Notes: generated by a model from the letters alone, not told the origin. Shown: positions 18,281 through 30,491, counted from the first letter of the stretch. The stretch: DNA of 43,328 nucleotides from Deinococcus betulae (GCF_020166395.1 NZ_JAIQXU010000036.1:1-43328), one strand, 5' to 3'. Program-made: numbers and translations.

Positions 18281-19663
18281 TCAGAAGTCAGCCATACTCT
18301 GGCCGTTCAGCGTGGGCTCACCCTGGTTCAGTCGCAAGGCCAGGCTCAGGGTGTCACCGCTGCGCTTCAGGTAACCCGCCTCGATAAAGGCGTCGAGGTT
18401 GTCTTCCAGGCCACGGCCAAAGGTGCCCAGCAGGCCGCGCATCGCGGCTTCCGACCCCTGCAAGTTGGCCTGCACGTCCAACATGCCCAGCGCCCCCGTG
18501 GGTTCTTCCAACAGGGCTTTCAGGTCGGTGTCACTCAGGGCAGCGGCGCCGGGGAGGGCCGCGCTGCCCGTCAGCAGGACTTCGCCGCCCTCACCTTTCA
18601 GGCTCAGCCGGTCCAGGGTCAGGACTGGCTTGTCCTTGACCAGGGCCAGCAGGTCAGCGCCCGCCTGCTTCTCCTGCTCGGGGGTGAGTGACTTCAAGTC
18701 GCCCGCTGCCGAGGCCACACCTGTGGTCTTGCGCGTCTCATCCAGCAGCACCAGGAGGCGGTGCAGCGGGGCCTGGGCCAGGTGCCCGACCCCCAGGTGC
18801 AGTTGCACGCCGCCGTAACTCTGGCCGGCGCCCTCGGCACGGCCGATGTCGTAGTTCATGGCCACGTCGTAGTGTTCGCCCTTCAGAGCGCTCTGGGCCG
18901 TGACTGCCACGTCCTGTACATTGATCTGCTCGCTGCCGTCGCCCAGGCGCACCTGCGCCAGCTTTAGGGTGCTGCTGCCGGTGCCCAGGCGGTCTTCCGG
19001 GCCGCTGCGGCGCAGATCGCTGGTCAGGGTTACATTGCCCACCTGACCCGAGCCGTCCGGGCCGCTCATCTGAAGGCCAGGCCAGGTCAGGTTGGCGCGG
19101 GTCTGGAGCCCACGGACCTCAACCTGGCCTTTCAGTGCCTGCCAGGTCAGGTTGGTGCCCTCTTCTGTCACGGTGCCGGCCGGCACGCCAAGGTCGCTGG
19201 TGGTGTCGCCGTTCAGCGCAATGCGGGTCAGCAGCTTCGGCTTGTCGGCCGGAAAGGCCCGCTCGTACCCCGCCTGAATTTTGGGGTCTTCAAAGCGCAC
19301 CGTGGTATGGATCACCGCCTGCCCGGCCGCCTGAAAGCCGGGCAGCGGCCCGTGCTGAATCTCGTTGGTCACGAGCAGGTTGACCGGCGCCGCGGCGTCC
19401 GTGAGGGTCACGCGCATGGTCTGGGTGCTGCGGGTCAGCCCCCGCTGATAAGACAGCTGCTCCACCTTGGCGGCGCCGCTGGCCTGGGCTGAAAGCTGGA
19501 GGCCGGCCGTCAGGTCACGGGTAAGGGTCTGGGCACGGCTGGAAAACAGGGCGGTGGCCCCGGCGTAGGTGCCGGCCAGCAGTAGGGCGCCCACCCCCAG
19601 CAGCAGGGGCAGAGGGCGGCGGCGGGCGCGGGGACGGGTGGGGGCCGGTGGGGGAACAGTCAT
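18281..19663 (-). CDS. DUF945 (YdgA-like) membrane-anchored protein
   Basis: A 460-residue protein with a basic N-terminus, one transmembrane anchor (about 19-40, LLLGVGALLLAG) and a large extracytoplasmic beta-rich domain. The repetitive strand pattern and the ending LNGQSMADF fit the DUF945/YdgA family, which is AsmA-like in character and of unknown function. ATG at 19661-19663 has GGAG about 7 bases upstream. It is monocistronic and divergent from the sulfur operon. The 18062-18280 stretch downstream holds an imperfect hairpin at 18131-18160 that may act as terminator. Confidence 0.72.
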   Translation of the reverse strand: MTVPPPAPTRPRARRRPLPLLLGVGALLLAGTYAGATALFSSRAQTLTRDLTAGLQLSAQASGAAKVEQLSYQRGLTRSTQTMRVTLTDAAAPVNLLVTNEIQHGPLPGFQAAGQAVIHTTVRFEDPKIQAGYERAFPADKPKLLTRIALNGDTTSDLGVPAGTVTEEGTNLTWQALKGQVEVRGLQTRANLTWPGLQMSGPDGSGQVGNVTLTSDLRRSGPEDRLGTGSSTLKLAQVRLGDGSEQINVQDVAVTAQSALKGEHYDVAMNYDIGRAEGAGQSYGGVQLHLGVGHLAQAPLHRLLVLLDETRKTTGVASAAGDLKSLTPEQEKQAGADLLALVKDKPVLTLDRLSLKGEGGEVLLTGSAALPGAAALSDTDLKALLEEPTGALGMLDVQANLQGSEAAMRGLLGTFGRGLEDNLDAFIEAGYLKRSGDTLSLALRLNQGEPTLNGQSMADF

Positions 19664-19799
19664 GGTAACTCCTGGCAGTGAAGGGGCAAAGGCAAAGCTC
19701 GGTCTTCCGGCAGGCTACCGGGCGCGGCGGGGGCGCGTTGCCTCATGTGTGGCCAGCCTCCGGCCCCTGTCCCGCCCCTGCCAAGACAGGTGACCAATT

Positions 19800-19834
19800 G
19801 TTGACTTGTTTTGTCCTCCATAAAGGTTTACCTT
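19800..19834 (+). promoter_or_regulatory. Promoter and candidate sulfur operator, copy A
   Basis: TTGTTT (19806-19811) and TACCTT (19829-19834) are 17 bases apart, and the -10 ends 8 bases before the ATG at 19843. Over the -35, 19800-19820 matches 23209-23229 at 17 of 21 positions: GTTGAC, three variable bases, TTTTGTCC, one variable base, CCA. The TTGAC and TTGTC parts are 10 bases apart, one helical turn. Confidence 0.5.
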
Positions 19835-19842
19835 TTTTGTCA

Positions 19843-20292
19843 ATGATTGCTTCTGCCTCTCCCCTTCCAGCCCAGACCGACCTCAGCGCCCTGAAGTTCA
19901 ATGCGTGGCTGGTCGTTGTGGTGACGGCCCTGGCTCTGCTGTCCAGGCTGCCGGCACTGACGCTGGGGCTGGGGGCGGCCATGCTGCTGGGCGCGCTGAT
20001 ACCGCAGCGCTCGGTGCTGCGCGCGGCCTACCGAATGCTGGGGCCACGGGTAGGCCTGACCCCCGACGTGGTGGCCGAAGACCCGCGCGCCCACCACTTT
20101 GCACAGGGCGTGGGCGGCAGCTTTCTGCTGGCCTCGGGGCTGCTGTCCCTGTCCGGTCTCTGGGTGGCCGCTACCGTGCTGGGGCTGACGGTCATGGCCC
20201 TGGCCCTGCTCAACCTCTCGCAGAAGATCTGTGTGGGCTGTCTGATGTACTTCCAGTTTCGCCGCCTGAGGTACGCCCTGCTGGGGCGCTAA
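19843..20292 (+). CDS. DUF4395 membrane protein, sulfur operon
   Basis: A 149-residue membrane protein with hydrophobic segments near residues 18-50 and 85-120 and a C-terminal [15 protein letters not shown] typical of DUF4395. The family's function is unknown; its CxxC might be redox-active or bind a metal. It is the first gene of the sulfite-reductase operon, 58 bases upstream of the reductase. ATG at 19843 was chosen because it follows the -10 box by 8 bases and the upstream in-frame region has no coding character. Confidence 0.78.
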   Translation: MIASASPLPAQTDLSALKFNAWLVVVVTALALLSRLPALTLGLGAAMLLGALIPQRSVLRAAYRMLGPRVGLTPDVVAEDPRAHHFAQGVGGSFLLASGLLSLSGLWVAATVLGLTVMALALLNLSQKICVGCLMYFQFRRLRYALLGR

Positions 20293-20350
20293 AGGTTCAG
20301 ACCACCGCCCCACCGCCGTCTCCTGCCCCTATATAAGGAAGCCACCTGCC

Positions 20351-21922
20351 ATGTCCGACATTGAAGCGCTGAAAAAAGAAGTTCCTCCCTTCCAGATTTT
20401 CGACCTGATTCCGCAGTACGCCGCCCAGGGCTTTATTGACCCCGAGCGCATTGACCTGCTCAAGTGGGCGGGCGTCTATCCGCAGCGCCCCCAGGAAGAC
20501 GGCTTCCTGATGATGCGCGTGCGTGTGCCCGCCGCCGAGTTCTCCAGCGCCACCCTGCGCGAGGTCGCCAATATCGCCGAGGAGTACGGCCGGGGCTTTC
20601 TGGACGTGACCGACCGTCAGGCCTTTCAGTTTCACTGGCTGACCATTCAGGATATTCCGCGTATTTTTGACCGCCTGGCCCCGCTCGGGCTGCACCCCAA
20701 AGGTGCGTGCGGCGACACGGTGCGCGCAGTGATTGCCAGTCCCCTGGCCGGCCTGGACGCCCGCGAGATCATAGACGTGCGCCCGCTGGCCTTTGCCATG
20801 GAAGGCAGCCTGACCGGTAACCCTGACTTTCAGGACCTGCCGCGCAAGTTCAAGATGAGCCTGACCGCCACGCCCGAGCTGGAAGGCATTCACCTGATTA
20901 ACGACATCGGCTTTCTGGCACACCGCGTGAACGGCGAGATCGGCTTCGATGTCTGGGTGGGGGGTGGCCTGGGGGCCGTGGCGCACCTGGCCAAGCGCCT
21001 GGGCGTGTTCATCCGCCCGGAAGAAGTCGTGGAGGTCGGCCAGGCCATCACGGCGGCCTACCGCGACCACGGCTACCGCCAGAACCGCAAAAAGAGCCGC
21101 CTGAAGTTCCTGATCAAGGACCTGGGTGCCGAGAAGTTCCGCGAGATTGTCGAAACCGAGTATCTGGGCCGCAAGCTGCAAGACGGCCCCTCAGCCCCCG
21201 TGGCCCGCTTCGGCGGCAACGACGTGCTGGGCATCAACCCGCAGGCCGACGGCCTGAATTACGTGGTCGTGGCCACCACCGTGGGCCGCATCAATCCCGA
21301 AAAGGCGCGCGCGCTGGCTGACCTGGCCGACCGCTACGGCAAGGGCACGCTGCGCACCACCGCCTTCCAGAACATGGTGATTCCGCATGTGGGCACAGAG
21401 GACCTGGAGGCCATCAGCGCCGAACTGGCCGCCCTGAATCTGGCGCCGAAGGCCACCATTCGCGGCACCACCATCGCCTGCACCGGCAACCAGTTCTGCC
21501 GCCTGGCCCTGACCGAGACCAAGGCGCGCACCGCCGACTTAGTGGACCATCTGGAACCCCTCACCCTGGCGCTGGACGTGCCGTTTACCATCAACCTGAC
21601 GGGCTGCTCGAACGCCTGCACGCGCTATCAGGTGGCCGACCTGGGCTTCATGGGGGCCAACCGCACCGACAAGGACGGCAGCGTCCATGAGGTCTACAAC
21701 GTGCATCTGGCGGGCAGCATCGGGCAGGCGCAGCGCACCGGCACCAAGCTCAGGGGCGCCGTGCCCGCCGAGCGACTGAACGAATACACCGAGGCTGTGC
21801 TGAGCGACTTCCAGGCAGGCAAGGCGCCGGGCGAGAGCTTCGTGGAATACGCCGACCGCATGGGCCACGAGCGCTTTACCCCCGACGCTGTGCTGAACGC
21901 CAAAGAAGTAGTGGGCGCATGA
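20351..21922 (+). CDS. Ferredoxin-type nitrite/sulfite reductase, probably sulfite reductase
   Basis: A siroheme/[4Fe-4S] reductase of 523 residues with the two-fold repeated ferredoxin-like plus siroheme-binding architecture. The cluster cysteines are C377, C383 (CTGNQFC), C419 and C423 (CSNAC). It would catalyse six-electron reduction of sulfite to sulfide or nitrite to ammonia. Family motifs do not separate the two by eye; the cysC-cysH-sat context argues for sulfite. AAGGAAG lies about 10-16 bases before ATG 20351. Its stop overlaps cysC (ATGA). Confidence 0.9.
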   Translation: MSDIEALKKEVPPFQIFDLIPQYAAQGFIDPERIDLLKWAGVYPQRPQEDGFLMMRVRVPAAEFSSATLREVANIAEEYGRGFLDVTDRQAFQFHWLTIQDIPRIFDRLAPLGLHPKGACGDTVRAVIASPLAGLDAREIIDVRPLAFAMEGSLTGNPDFQDLPRKFKMSLTATPELEGIHLINDIGFLAHRVNGEIGFDVWVGGGLGAVAHLAKRLGVFIRPEEVVEVGQAITAAYRDHGYRQNRKKSRLKFLIKDLGAEKFREIVETEYLGRKLQDGPSAPVARFGGNDVLGINPQADGLNYVVVATTVGRINPEKARALADLADRYGKGTLRTTAFQNMVIPHVGTEDLEAISAELAALNLAPKATIRGTTIACTGNQFCRLALTETKARTADLVDHLEPLTLALDVPFTINLTGCSNACTRYQVADLGFMGANRTDKDGSVHEVYNVHLAGSIGQAQRTGTKLRGAVPAERLNEYTEAVLSDFQAGKAPGESFVEYADRMGHERFTPDAVLNAKEVVGA

Positions 21923-22458
21923 CCATCCTGGCAGAGCGCCCCGCCACCCAAAAAGGCCGCGTGGTCTGGCTGACGGGCCTGAGTGGCGCAGGCAAAAGCA
22001 CGCTGGCCAGCGCCCTGTACGCCGAGCTGCTGGCGCGCGGCATTCCCACCGAACTGCTCGACGGCGACGCGGTGCGCGAGAACCTGAGTAAGGGGCTGGG
22101 CTTTTCCAAGGCAGACCGCGATACCAACGTGCGCCGCATCGGCTTTGTGGCCGGGCTGCTGGCCAAACATGGCGTGACAGTGCTGGTCAGCGCCATTAGC
22201 CCCTACGCCGACACCCGGCGCGAGGTGCTGTCCGGGCTGCCCAATCCCCTGGAGGTCTTTGTGGACGCGCCCCTGGAGGTTGTGACGGCGCGCGATGTCA
22301 AGGGGCTATATCTGAAGGCGCTGGCCGGGGAGATTCCGCACTTCACCGGCGTCAGCGACCCCTACGAGGCGCCCGAAGCCCCGGACCTGCACCTGCGCAC
22401 CGACCAGATCGCGGTGGATGAGGGGGTGCGGCAGTTGCTGGTGGCCCTGGGGCTGTGA
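21919..22458 (+). CDS. cysC: Adenylylsulfate kinase
   Basis: This enzyme phosphorylates APS to PAPS with ATP. The 179-residue length is typical. The P-loop GLSGAGKST is at residues 20-28. LDGDAVR and [14 protein letters not shown] contact APS, and [18 protein letters not shown] is the family signature. Its ATG overlaps the reductase stop and its stop overlaps cysH (GTGA), so the three are translationally coupled. Confidence 0.95.
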   Translation: MTILAERPATQKGRVVWLTGLSGAGKSTLASALYAELLARGIPTELLDGDAVRENLSKGLGFSKADRDTNVRRIGFVAGLLAKHGVTVLVSAISPYADTRREVLSGLPNPLEVFVDAPLEVVTARDVKGLYLKALAGEIPHFTGVSDPYEAPEAPDLHLRTDQIAVDEGVRQLLVALGL

Positions 22459-23168
22459 CAGCTGTGGACCGGACCGAAGAGGCCCCGCGCCTTCCCTGGC
22501 TTCCCGCCGCCTTCTCCCCGGACACCGACCCGCTGGAGGTTATCCGCTGGGCGCTGGCGACCTACCCCGACCTGCGGATGCCCAGTGCGTTTAACCTCAA
22601 CGGGGTGGTGCTGCTGGACCTGGCTTATCAGGCGGGCTACCGGGGCGAGGTGATCTTCGTGAACACCGGGTTTCACTTTCCCGAAACCCTGGCCACGCGG
22701 GACCGCCTGGCGGCGCGCTATCCGGGCCTGACCTTCGTGACCTTGAATGCGGGCGCCCACCCCGAGGACGGGCAGACCGACCCCACGCTGTACGCGAGCA
22801 ACCCGGATGCCTGCTGCGCGGCGCGCAAGGTGACCCCCTTGCAGGCCTATCTGCGCCAGCAGGCCCCCTCGGCACTGCTCAACGCCCGCAGCCGCGACCA
22901 GGCCGCCACCCGCGCCGAGATTCCGTTTGTCGAAGACGGCGCGCGCGTCAAGATCAATCCTCTGGCCCACTGGACGCGCGAAATGCTCGAAGCGTACGCC
23001 GCCGCCCACGACCTGCCGGTCAATCCGCTGTACTGGGACGGCTTTCTGAGCGTCGGCTGCTGGCCCTGCACCCGCGCGGTGCGCCCCGGCGAGGACGCCC
23101 GTGCGGGCCGCTGGGCGGGCCAGGGCAAAACCGAGTGCGGCCTGTGGGCCGGCGAGGGGCGCCTGTGA
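22455..23168 (+). CDS. cysH: APS/PAPS reductase, [4Fe-4S] type
   Basis: A thioredoxin-dependent reductase of 237 residues that converts adenylylsulfate (or PAPS) to sulfite. The Cys pairs C120-C121 and C202-C205 mark the [4Fe-4S] class, which usually prefers APS. The catalytic Cys is C228 in ECGLW, where the family consensus ends in His. The PP-loop region reads [12 protein letters not shown], which differs from the usual form. GTG at 22455 overlaps the cysC stop. Coexistence with CysC raises the question of which nucleotide it uses. Confidence 0.9.
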   Translation: MTAVDRTEEAPRLPWLPAAFSPDTDPLEVIRWALATYPDLRMPSAFNLNGVVLLDLAYQAGYRGEVIFVNTGFHFPETLATRDRLAARYPGLTFVTLNAGAHPEDGQTDPTLYASNPDACCAARKVTPLQAYLRQQAPSALLNARSRDQAATRAEIPFVEDGARVKINPLAHWTREMLEAYAAAHDLPVNPLYWDGFLSVGCWPCTRAVRPGEDARAGRWAGQGKTECGLWAGEGRL

Positions 23169-23208
23169 AGGCCCAGCGATGTTCCCCCTCTTTCTTTTTG
23201 CCGCAGTA

Positions 23209-23237
23209 GTTGACCCCTTTTGTCCACCAAGTACGCT
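23209..23237 (+). promoter_or_regulatory. Promoter and candidate sulfur operator, copy B
   Basis: TTGACC (23210-23215) and TACGCT (23232-23237) are 16 bases apart, just upstream of the ATP sulfurylase gene. The motif at 23209-23229 matches copy A at 19800-19820 in 17 of 21 positions and again covers the -35. Confidence 0.55.
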
Positions 23238-23267
23238 GACTCCACCCCATCCGAGGTTGCCCACGAC

Positions 23268-24443
23268 ATGACGATTCTGCTGCCCCACCTTGCCTCCTCT
23301 GCCCTGCCGGCCCCTCTGGGCGGCACCCTCGTCAGCCGTCTGCGCCACCCCGGTCTTGACTTTGACCCCGCCGAGCTGGCTGGCCTGCCCCGCCTGGCGC
23401 TCTCGGACCGCAGCGCCGCCGACCTGGAAATGCTGGCGACGGGCGCCTACTCGCCCCTGACCGGCTTTGTGGGCGAGGCCGATTACCTCAGCGTCATCGA
23501 GCGGCTGCGCCTGGCCGACGGCACCCCCTGGAGCGTTCCCATTACGCTGCCCGTGAGCCGTGAGGACGCCGCGCGCCTGCGGGGCCGCGTGGTCCTGACG
23601 GTGGCCGGCCAGGATGTGGGCTGGATAGACGTGCAGGAGGCTTACGAGGCCAGAAAGGCCCTGGAAGCCCGCGAGGTCTACCGCACCGAGGACGAGGCGC
23701 ACCCCGGCGTGGCCGCGCTGTACGCCCAGGGTGATTACAACCTGGCCGGCGAGGTGGCGCTGTTTGACGTTCCGCGCGGCGCCTTTCCGGGGCATCACCG
23801 CACGCCCGCCGAAGTCAGAACGGTGATTGAGGCGCGCGGCTGGCGCAGCACCGTTGCGTTCCAGACCCGCAACCCCATTCACCGCGCCCACGAATACCTG
23901 CAAAAGGTGGCGCTGGAACTGGTGGACGGCCTGCTGCTGCACCCGCTGGTAGGCACCACCAAGGGCGACGACGTGCCCGCCGACACCCGCGTCAAGGCCT
24001 ATGAGGTGCTGCTGGCCGGGTACTATCCCCAGGCCCGCACCCTCCTGAGCGTCTACCCGGCCGCCATGCGCTACGCCGGGCCGCGCGAGGCGATTTTGCA
24101 CGCCCTGTCACGGCGCAACTACGGGGTCACGCACTTCATCGTGGGGCGTGACCATGCGGGCGTGGGCAGCTACTACGGCACCTACGACGCCCAGGAGATT
24201 TTCAGTGCTTACAGCGCCGAAGAACTGGGTGTGCAGATTCTGAAGTTTGAACACACCTTTTATTGCAACTCCTGCGGCCAGCTTGTCAGCCCACGCACCT
24301 GCCCTCACGATTCTTCCCACCATCTGGTTCTGAGTGGCACGAAAGTCCGCGAAAAGCTGCGCGCCGGCGAGGATCTGCCCGCCGAATTCACCCGCCCCGA
24401 AGTGGCCGAGGTGCTGCGCGCCGCCTATACCGGGCGGGCGTAG
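23268..24443 (+). CDS. sat: ATP sulfurylase (sulfate adenylyltransferase)
   Basis: The first enzyme of sulfate assimilation, making APS from ATP and sulfate. It is of the monomer-fold Sat type, not CysDN. The 391-residue chain has QTRNPIH (199-205) and GRDHAGVG (293-300), the nucleotide-binding motifs. A C-terminal C-x2-C-x8-C cluster (C333, C336, C345) with nearby His resembles the zinc site described for Thermus-type enzymes. ATG at 23268 is preferred: GAGG lies about 11 bases upstream and the promoter 30 bases upstream. It is separated from cysH by its own promoter. Confidence 0.94.
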   Translation: MTILLPHLASSALPAPLGGTLVSRLRHPGLDFDPAELAGLPRLALSDRSAADLEMLATGAYSPLTGFVGEADYLSVIERLRLADGTPWSVPITLPVSREDAARLRGRVVLTVAGQDVGWIDVQEAYEARKALEAREVYRTEDEAHPGVAALYAQGDYNLAGEVALFDVPRGAFPGHHRTPAEVRTVIEARGWRSTVAFQTRNPIHRAHEYLQKVALELVDGLLLHPLVGTTKGDDVPADTRVKAYEVLLAGYYPQARTLLSVYPAAMRYAGPREAILHALSRRNYGVTHFIVGRDHAGVGSYYGTYDAQEIFSAYSAEELGVQILKFEHTFYCNSCGQLVSPRTCPHDSSHHLVLSGTKVREKLRAGEDLPAEFTRPEVAEVLRAAYTGRA

Positions 24444-24534
24444 AGGCGCTTGTCGGGTCTGGCCGCTGACCCTCCTCAGGCTGCCGCCTGCGCCCTCTTC
24501 CTCATCTTCCTGACCGGGCCTTAAGAAGCCCTGA

Positions 24535-24573
24535 AGGCGCCGCCAGCGTGGTCACACCCGGTCGGCGGCGCCT
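24535..24573 (+). terminator. Hairpin between sat and the ABC transporter operon
   Basis: A perfect 10-bp stem, AGGCGCCGCC/GGCGGCGCCT, with a 19-base loop. It lies 40 bases before the ATG at 24613. Without a T-run it could be a terminator for sat or a leader element of the transporter operon. Confidence 0.45.
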
Positions 24574-24612
24574 GAGCTTGAAATGCAGCATCTCCACCGG
24601 AGGCCCCTTCCT

Positions 24613-25572
24613 ATGACCCGAACCCAGACCCTGCTTGCCCTGTCCCTTGCCCTCTTGGGCACCACCCACTCTGCCCAGGCCCAGGAGGCACAAAGCGTGC
24701 GGCTGGGCTTTTTTCCCAACCTGACCCACGCCCCCGCGCTGGTGGGCCTGGAGCGCGGCACCTTTCAGAAGGCGCTGGGCAAGGTCAAGCTGGAACCCAA
24801 GGAATTTGTCTCGGGCACCACGCTGACCGAGGCCTTTGCCGCTGGGCAGATTGACATCGCCTACATCGGGCCGGGCCCGGCCATCAATGCCATTACGCGC
24901 GGAATGCCCGTGCAAATTGCTGCCGGGGCCAGCGAGGCCGGCGCCGTGCTGGTGGCGCGCAAGGACAGCGGCATCAAGACCTACAAAGACCTGAGCGGCA
25001 AGATTGTGGCGGTGCCCAGCCTGGGCAACACCCAGGACATCAGCCTGCGCCACATCCTGAACGAGAACAGCCTGAAGCCCAAGACCGATGGCGGCACCGT
25101 CACGATTACCCCCGTGGCCCCGGCCGACGTGCAAACCGCCTTTGCAGCCAAACGGGTGGACGCCACGCTGGTCCCCGAGCCCTGGGGCGCGGCACTGGAA
25201 GCCCAGGGGCACAAGATTATCGGCACCGAGAAAACCGTGTGGCGCGACGGCAAGTATCCGACCACCGTGGTCATCGTGAACACCAAGTTCGCCCAGGCCA
25301 ACCCGGCCCTGGTGGCGGCGCTCCTGAAGGCCCACGGCGACGCGGTGGCGTACATCAACAAGTCGCCAGCGGCGGCCCAGACCGTCGTGAACAAGCAGCT
25401 GCTGGAACTCACCGGCGCCAAGCTGGACCCGCGCGTGCTGCAGCGCGCCTTTGCCCGCACCCGCTTCACCACGGCCCTGGACGCCGCCGCCCTGAAGGAA
25501 TACGCCGCCCTGAACGTGGAGGCCGGCTATGCTCGCAGCGCGCCCGACCTCACGCCGTTCCTGCGCAAATAA
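24613..25572 (+). CDS. ssuA: ABC transporter substrate-binding protein, SsuA-like
   Basis: A periplasmic binding protein of 319 residues for sulfonates or related compounds (SsuA/TauA/NrtA family). The signal peptide ends near residue 22 (AQA-QE). The mature start [19 protein letters not shown] is typical, followed by [24 protein letters not shown] 24613 has CGGAGG 9 bases upstream. It heads an ssuACB operon next to the sulfate genes, which favours a sulfur substrate over nitrate. No SsuD monooxygenase is in the window. Confidence 0.85.
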   Translation: MTRTQTLLALSLALLGTTHSAQAQEAQSVRLGFFPNLTHAPALVGLERGTFQKALGKVKLEPKEFVSGTTLTEAFAAGQIDIAYIGPGPAINAITRGMPVQIAAGASEAGAVLVARKDSGIKTYKDLSGKIVAVPSLGNTQDISLRHILNENSLKPKTDGGTVTITPVAPADVQTAFAAKRVDATLVPEPWGAALEAQGHKIIGTEKTVWRDGKYPTTVVIVNTKFAQANPALVAALLKAHGDAVAYINKSPAAAQTVVNKQLLELTGAKLDPRVLQRAFARTRFTTALDAAALKEYAALNVEAGYARSAPDLTPFLRK

Positions 25573-25590
25573 GCGGCTTGGGGGAATGTC

Positions 25591-26420
25591 ATGACTGCGC
25601 TGCAACGAACTGACTTCGCCCGCCCCGCCGGCGGTCCCTCTCGCTGGCAAATGCTGGCCTGGCAGTTCGCCGGCCTGCTGGTCATCCTGGGCCTGTGGTG
25701 GCTGGTCACCGATGTCCTGAAGGTGTATCCGCCCTACGTCTTTCCTGGGCCCAAGGCCGTCTGGACCGAAATCAGTTACGGCCTGTGGGGCACCGGACCC
25801 CAGGACGGCAAACTGCTGTCCGCGATTGCTGGCAGCCTGCGGCGCGTCCTGACGGGCTACGTCATCGCAGTGGCGCTGGGCGTTGGGGTCGGCCTGCTGA
25901 TGGGGGCGTGGCGGCCTCTGCGCACGACGTTGGGCGCCTACCTGACAGGCATTCAGAGTGTCCCCAGCATCGCGTTCGTGCCGTTTGCCATCCTGTTTCT
26001 GGGCCTCAACGAGCGCGCGGTGCTGTTTGTGGTCATTCTGGAGGGCTTTATTCCGGTGGCGCTGGCGGTATCGGGCGCGCTGCTGAATGTCCCGCCCGCC
26101 CTGCGAGTGGCGGGGCGTACCCTGGGCGCCGGGCCGCTGAGCCTGATGCTGCGGGTGCTGCTGCCAGCCAGCGTGCCCAACATCCTGACTGGCCTGCGCA
26201 CTGCCTGGAGCTTTGCCTGGCGGGCACTGGTGGGCGGCGAACTATTAATTGCCGGGGCCAGCAGTCTGGGCGAGCAATTAGAGGTGGGGCGCAACACCGC
26301 CAATGTGGCGCTGGTGCTGGCGACCATCATCATCATTGGCATTATCGGCGGGCTGTTTGACGCCCTGCTGCGCGCCGCTGAAGGTCGCGTGAGGCGCAAT
26401 TACGGCCTGGAGGTGCCACA

Positions 26421-26424
<4 letters not shown>
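25591..26424 (+). CDS. ssuC: ABC transporter permease, SsuC-like
   Basis: A 277-residue inner-membrane permease with about six transmembrane segments and the BPD_transp_1 domain. The cytoplasmic loop [25 protein letters not shown] (about 171-195) is the EAA motif that docks the ATPase. GGGGGA lies a few bases upstream of ATG 25591. It overlaps the ATPase gene by ATGA. Substrate specificity rests on the binding protein and context. Confidence 0.88.
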
Positions 26425-27170
<746 letters not shown>

Positions 27171-27183
27171 GAAGTGAGCAAGG

Positions 27184-27220
27184 GTGAGGCGGCGTGTGGA
27201 CTGCTCACACGCCGCCTCAC
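27184..27220. terminator. Strong hairpin ending the ssu operon
   Basis: A perfect 15-bp stem, GTGAGGCGGCGTGTG/CACACGCCGCCTCAC, with a 7-base loop. The 3' arm overlaps the stop codon of the convergent minus-strand pseudogene (27217-27219), so it may serve both directions. Confidence 0.75.
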
Positions 27221-27709
27221 CATTTGTTCAGCAGCGATCGCATGACCCGCAGAGCATCCTGACTGTGCGGGGTGGTGGGGTCGGCCAGTGCCATCTGCGC
27301 GGGGAGAACGGCGGCCAGCCCCTCCAGCGCCTGCCGATAGTTCACCCTGAAGGCAAGCGAGAGGTGAGCCTCAAGCCCGGGCGGGTGGGTATTTCGGCGC
27401 TGTCTGGACGCCTCTATCAGCGCCAGCAGAACGAACAGTTCGCCGTGAAAGACGGCTGGAAAACGGTGGATGACCGCACACCACACCGGCACCGCCACAC
27501 AGGTTGCCGGATAGATGGTGCCCTGGTGCCAGATTTGACTCCAGGTGCGTTGATACAGCGGGATTTCTTCCTCTCTGTAGATTCTGGACTCGGGTGGAAA
27601 CCCGTATTCCACTGGTCCACATCTGGGCCAGCCAGTCAGCCAGCCGGGGCTCCTTATAGCAGGACTGGAGGAGCAGCGCTCTCTCCTCTGCCGAGAACAC
27701 CAGGCTCAA
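27217..27709 (-). pseudogene. Frameshifted HEAT-like hypothetical gene
   Basis: Two overlapping frames form one product. The first starts at TTG 27707-27709, which overlaps the MATE stop (TTGA), and runs about 34 residues to near 27608 (ending [12 protein letters not shown]). The second continues from near 27612 ([14 protein letters not shown]) to 27217. One extra base would join them, giving about 163 residues. The second part contains WHQGTIYPATCVAVPV, a pattern I associate with N-termini of HEAT-repeat hypothetical proteins. The gene was probably translationally coupled to the MATE exporter. A sequencing error is the alternative to true decay. Confidence 0.6.
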
Positions 27710-29109
27710 TGCGCCGCTACTTCTTTGCCCTCCTGCTCCTGGGCCAGCTTCACCCAGTCAATGCGGCGGCGGCGCCATTCGAAGATGGCCACCTTCACCA
27801 GTTCTTCGGCGCTGCGGCCCAGGAAGACGCCCCAGACGCCCAGCGGTGAGTACAGGCCCAGCGCCACCGCCAGCGGCAGCCCTACGACAAACGCCCCCAC
27901 CACATCCCCAAGAATGACGCCCTTGCCATCAGAGGCGCCGGGCAGCACGCCGCCGCCGATAATCATGTTGCGCACTTTGGCCACCTGGGTCACAGCGCTG
28001 ATCAGAATGCCGAACAGCGCAATCTGATGCACCTCGGCCCCCACACGCGGAAACAGGGGCGGCACCAGCAGGGCGCTGGCGGCAAACAGCAAACCAAATA
28101 CTGCACCCGTCAGCAGCCCGGCGCGGCCAATGCGCCGCAGCCACACCTGGGCGCCTGCCGGGTCGCCTGCTCCCAGGGCGCGGCCGATGAACACAGTCGC
28201 GGCGCTCATCAGGCCAAACGACCCCACGATAAAAATTCCTTCCAGGGTGCCCACAATCTGACTGGCCGCCAGGGCCGCCGTGCCCACGCGGGCGTAGACC
28301 GCAGCGTACAGAAACCCGCCCAGGCTCCACGCAAACTCGGTAAAGGCCATCGGCGCACTGACCTTGAGGAGGGGGCCAGCAATGGTGCGCCACGCCGCAC
28401 GGGCCGGCAGGGTCAGGGCGGCCAGGTGGCGCGGACCATAGATCTGGTAGGCCAGCAGCGCCACCTTCAGCACGTTGGCCACCACCAGCGCCCACGCGGC
28501 GCCCACTACGCCCAGCGTCGGCAGCGGCCCCACCCCGAACACCAGGCCCAGCGCCACCAGGCTCTCCACGATGACCGTGATGACCGTCGCCACCAGCGGC
28601 GTGCGCGCGTGCCCCAGCGAGCGCAGCGCCCCGCTGAAGATCCAGGCCAGGCTGCCGGGAATCAGGGCCAGCATGCTCACCTGCATGTAAGGAATGGCGG
28701 CCTGCGTCACTGCCTCCTCGCCGCCGGCCAGGCGCAGCAGCGCACCGGCGCCCAGGACCACGGGCACGGTCAGCAGCAGCGCCAGCAGCAGGCTGGTCAG
28801 GACACTGACGGTCAGTGTCTGGTTGACGCCGGCGGTGTCCTGCGCGCCGTGACGCCGGGCCACTAGAATGCTGGTCCCGGTGCCCAGCGCCCCCAGCGTG
28901 ACAAAGAAGAGAAACCCCAGGCTGCCGCTCAGGCCGACCGCTGCCACCGCCACCGCGCCCAGGGTGCCCACGATGATCTGGTTGACGAACGTCAGGACCA
29001 GCTGAATAACCATCTCCAGGCTGACCGGCACAGCAATATCGGCAATCTGACGGGCTGGGCTCTTGAACGATTCAGAAGGGGGCGGCGTCAGAACTGCTTC
29101 GGCAGACAT
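27706..29109 (-). CDS. MATE family efflux transporter
   Basis: A 467-residue inner-membrane exporter with about twelve transmembrane helices in two homologous halves, typical of the MatE fold. Cues are the N-terminal [21 protein letters not shown] and the repeat-half start [19 protein letters not shown] near residue 250. Such proteins extrude cationic drugs or toxic metabolites by Na+ or H+ antiport; the substrate is unknown. ATG at 29107-29109 has TAGGGT 6 bases upstream. The C-terminal tail is charged and cytoplasmic. Confidence 0.9.
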   Translation of the reverse strand: MSAEAVLTPPPSESFKSPARQIADIAVPVSLEMVIQLVLTFVNQIIVGTLGAVAVAAVGLSGSLGFLFFVTLGALGTGTSILVARRHGAQDTAGVNQTLTVSVLTSLLLALLLTVPVVLGAGALLRLAGGEEAVTQAAIPYMQVSMLALIPGSLAWIFSGALRSLGHARTPLVATVITVIVESLVALGLVFGVGPLPTLGVVGAAWALVVANVLKVALLAYQIYGPRHLAALTLPARAAWRTIAGPLLKVSAPMAFTEFAWSLGGFLYAAVYARVGTAALAASQIVGTLEGIFIVGSFGLMSAATVFIGRALGAGDPAGAQVWLRRIGRAGLLTGAVFGLLFAASALLVPPLFPRVGAEVHQIALFGILISAVTQVAKVRNMIIGGGVLPGASDGKGVILGDVVGAFVVGLPLAVALGLYSPLGVWGVFLGRSAEELVKVAIFEWRRRRIDWVKLAQEQEGKEVAAH

Positions 29110-29115
29110 GCCCCT

Positions 29116-29121
29116 ACCCTA
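29116..29121 (-). promoter_or_regulatory. Leaderless -10 box (TAGGGT) for the MATE gene
   Basis: On the minus strand TAGGGT is followed by AGGGGC and then ATG. Confidence 0.5.
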
Positions 29122-29201
29122 CACGCCCGAACAGGACCAGGAATCAGCCAGATGACCGAGGTGACAAACGCGACCATTCTTTTCACTTGGAAATACTTTA
29201 A

Positions 29202-30446
<1,245 letters not shown>

Positions 30447-30491
30447 AGGAAACGGGCGACCCGGACGGCCGCTCAGCGACGCGCCTCTTCC

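Noticed and set aside
22362..24101. Minus-strand 579-codon frame
   Set aside because: It is antisense to cysC, cysH and sat. The residue composition is typical of an antisense frame, without motifs.
24444..24612. SAM or other sulfur riboswitch before ssuA
   Set aside because: There is a GC-rich hairpin at 24535-24573, but none of the conserved riboswitch core sequences I know is visible.
28027..28866. Plus-strand 279-codon frame
   Set aside because: It is antisense to the MATE exporter; it is extremely Gln/His/Arg-rich with no domain.
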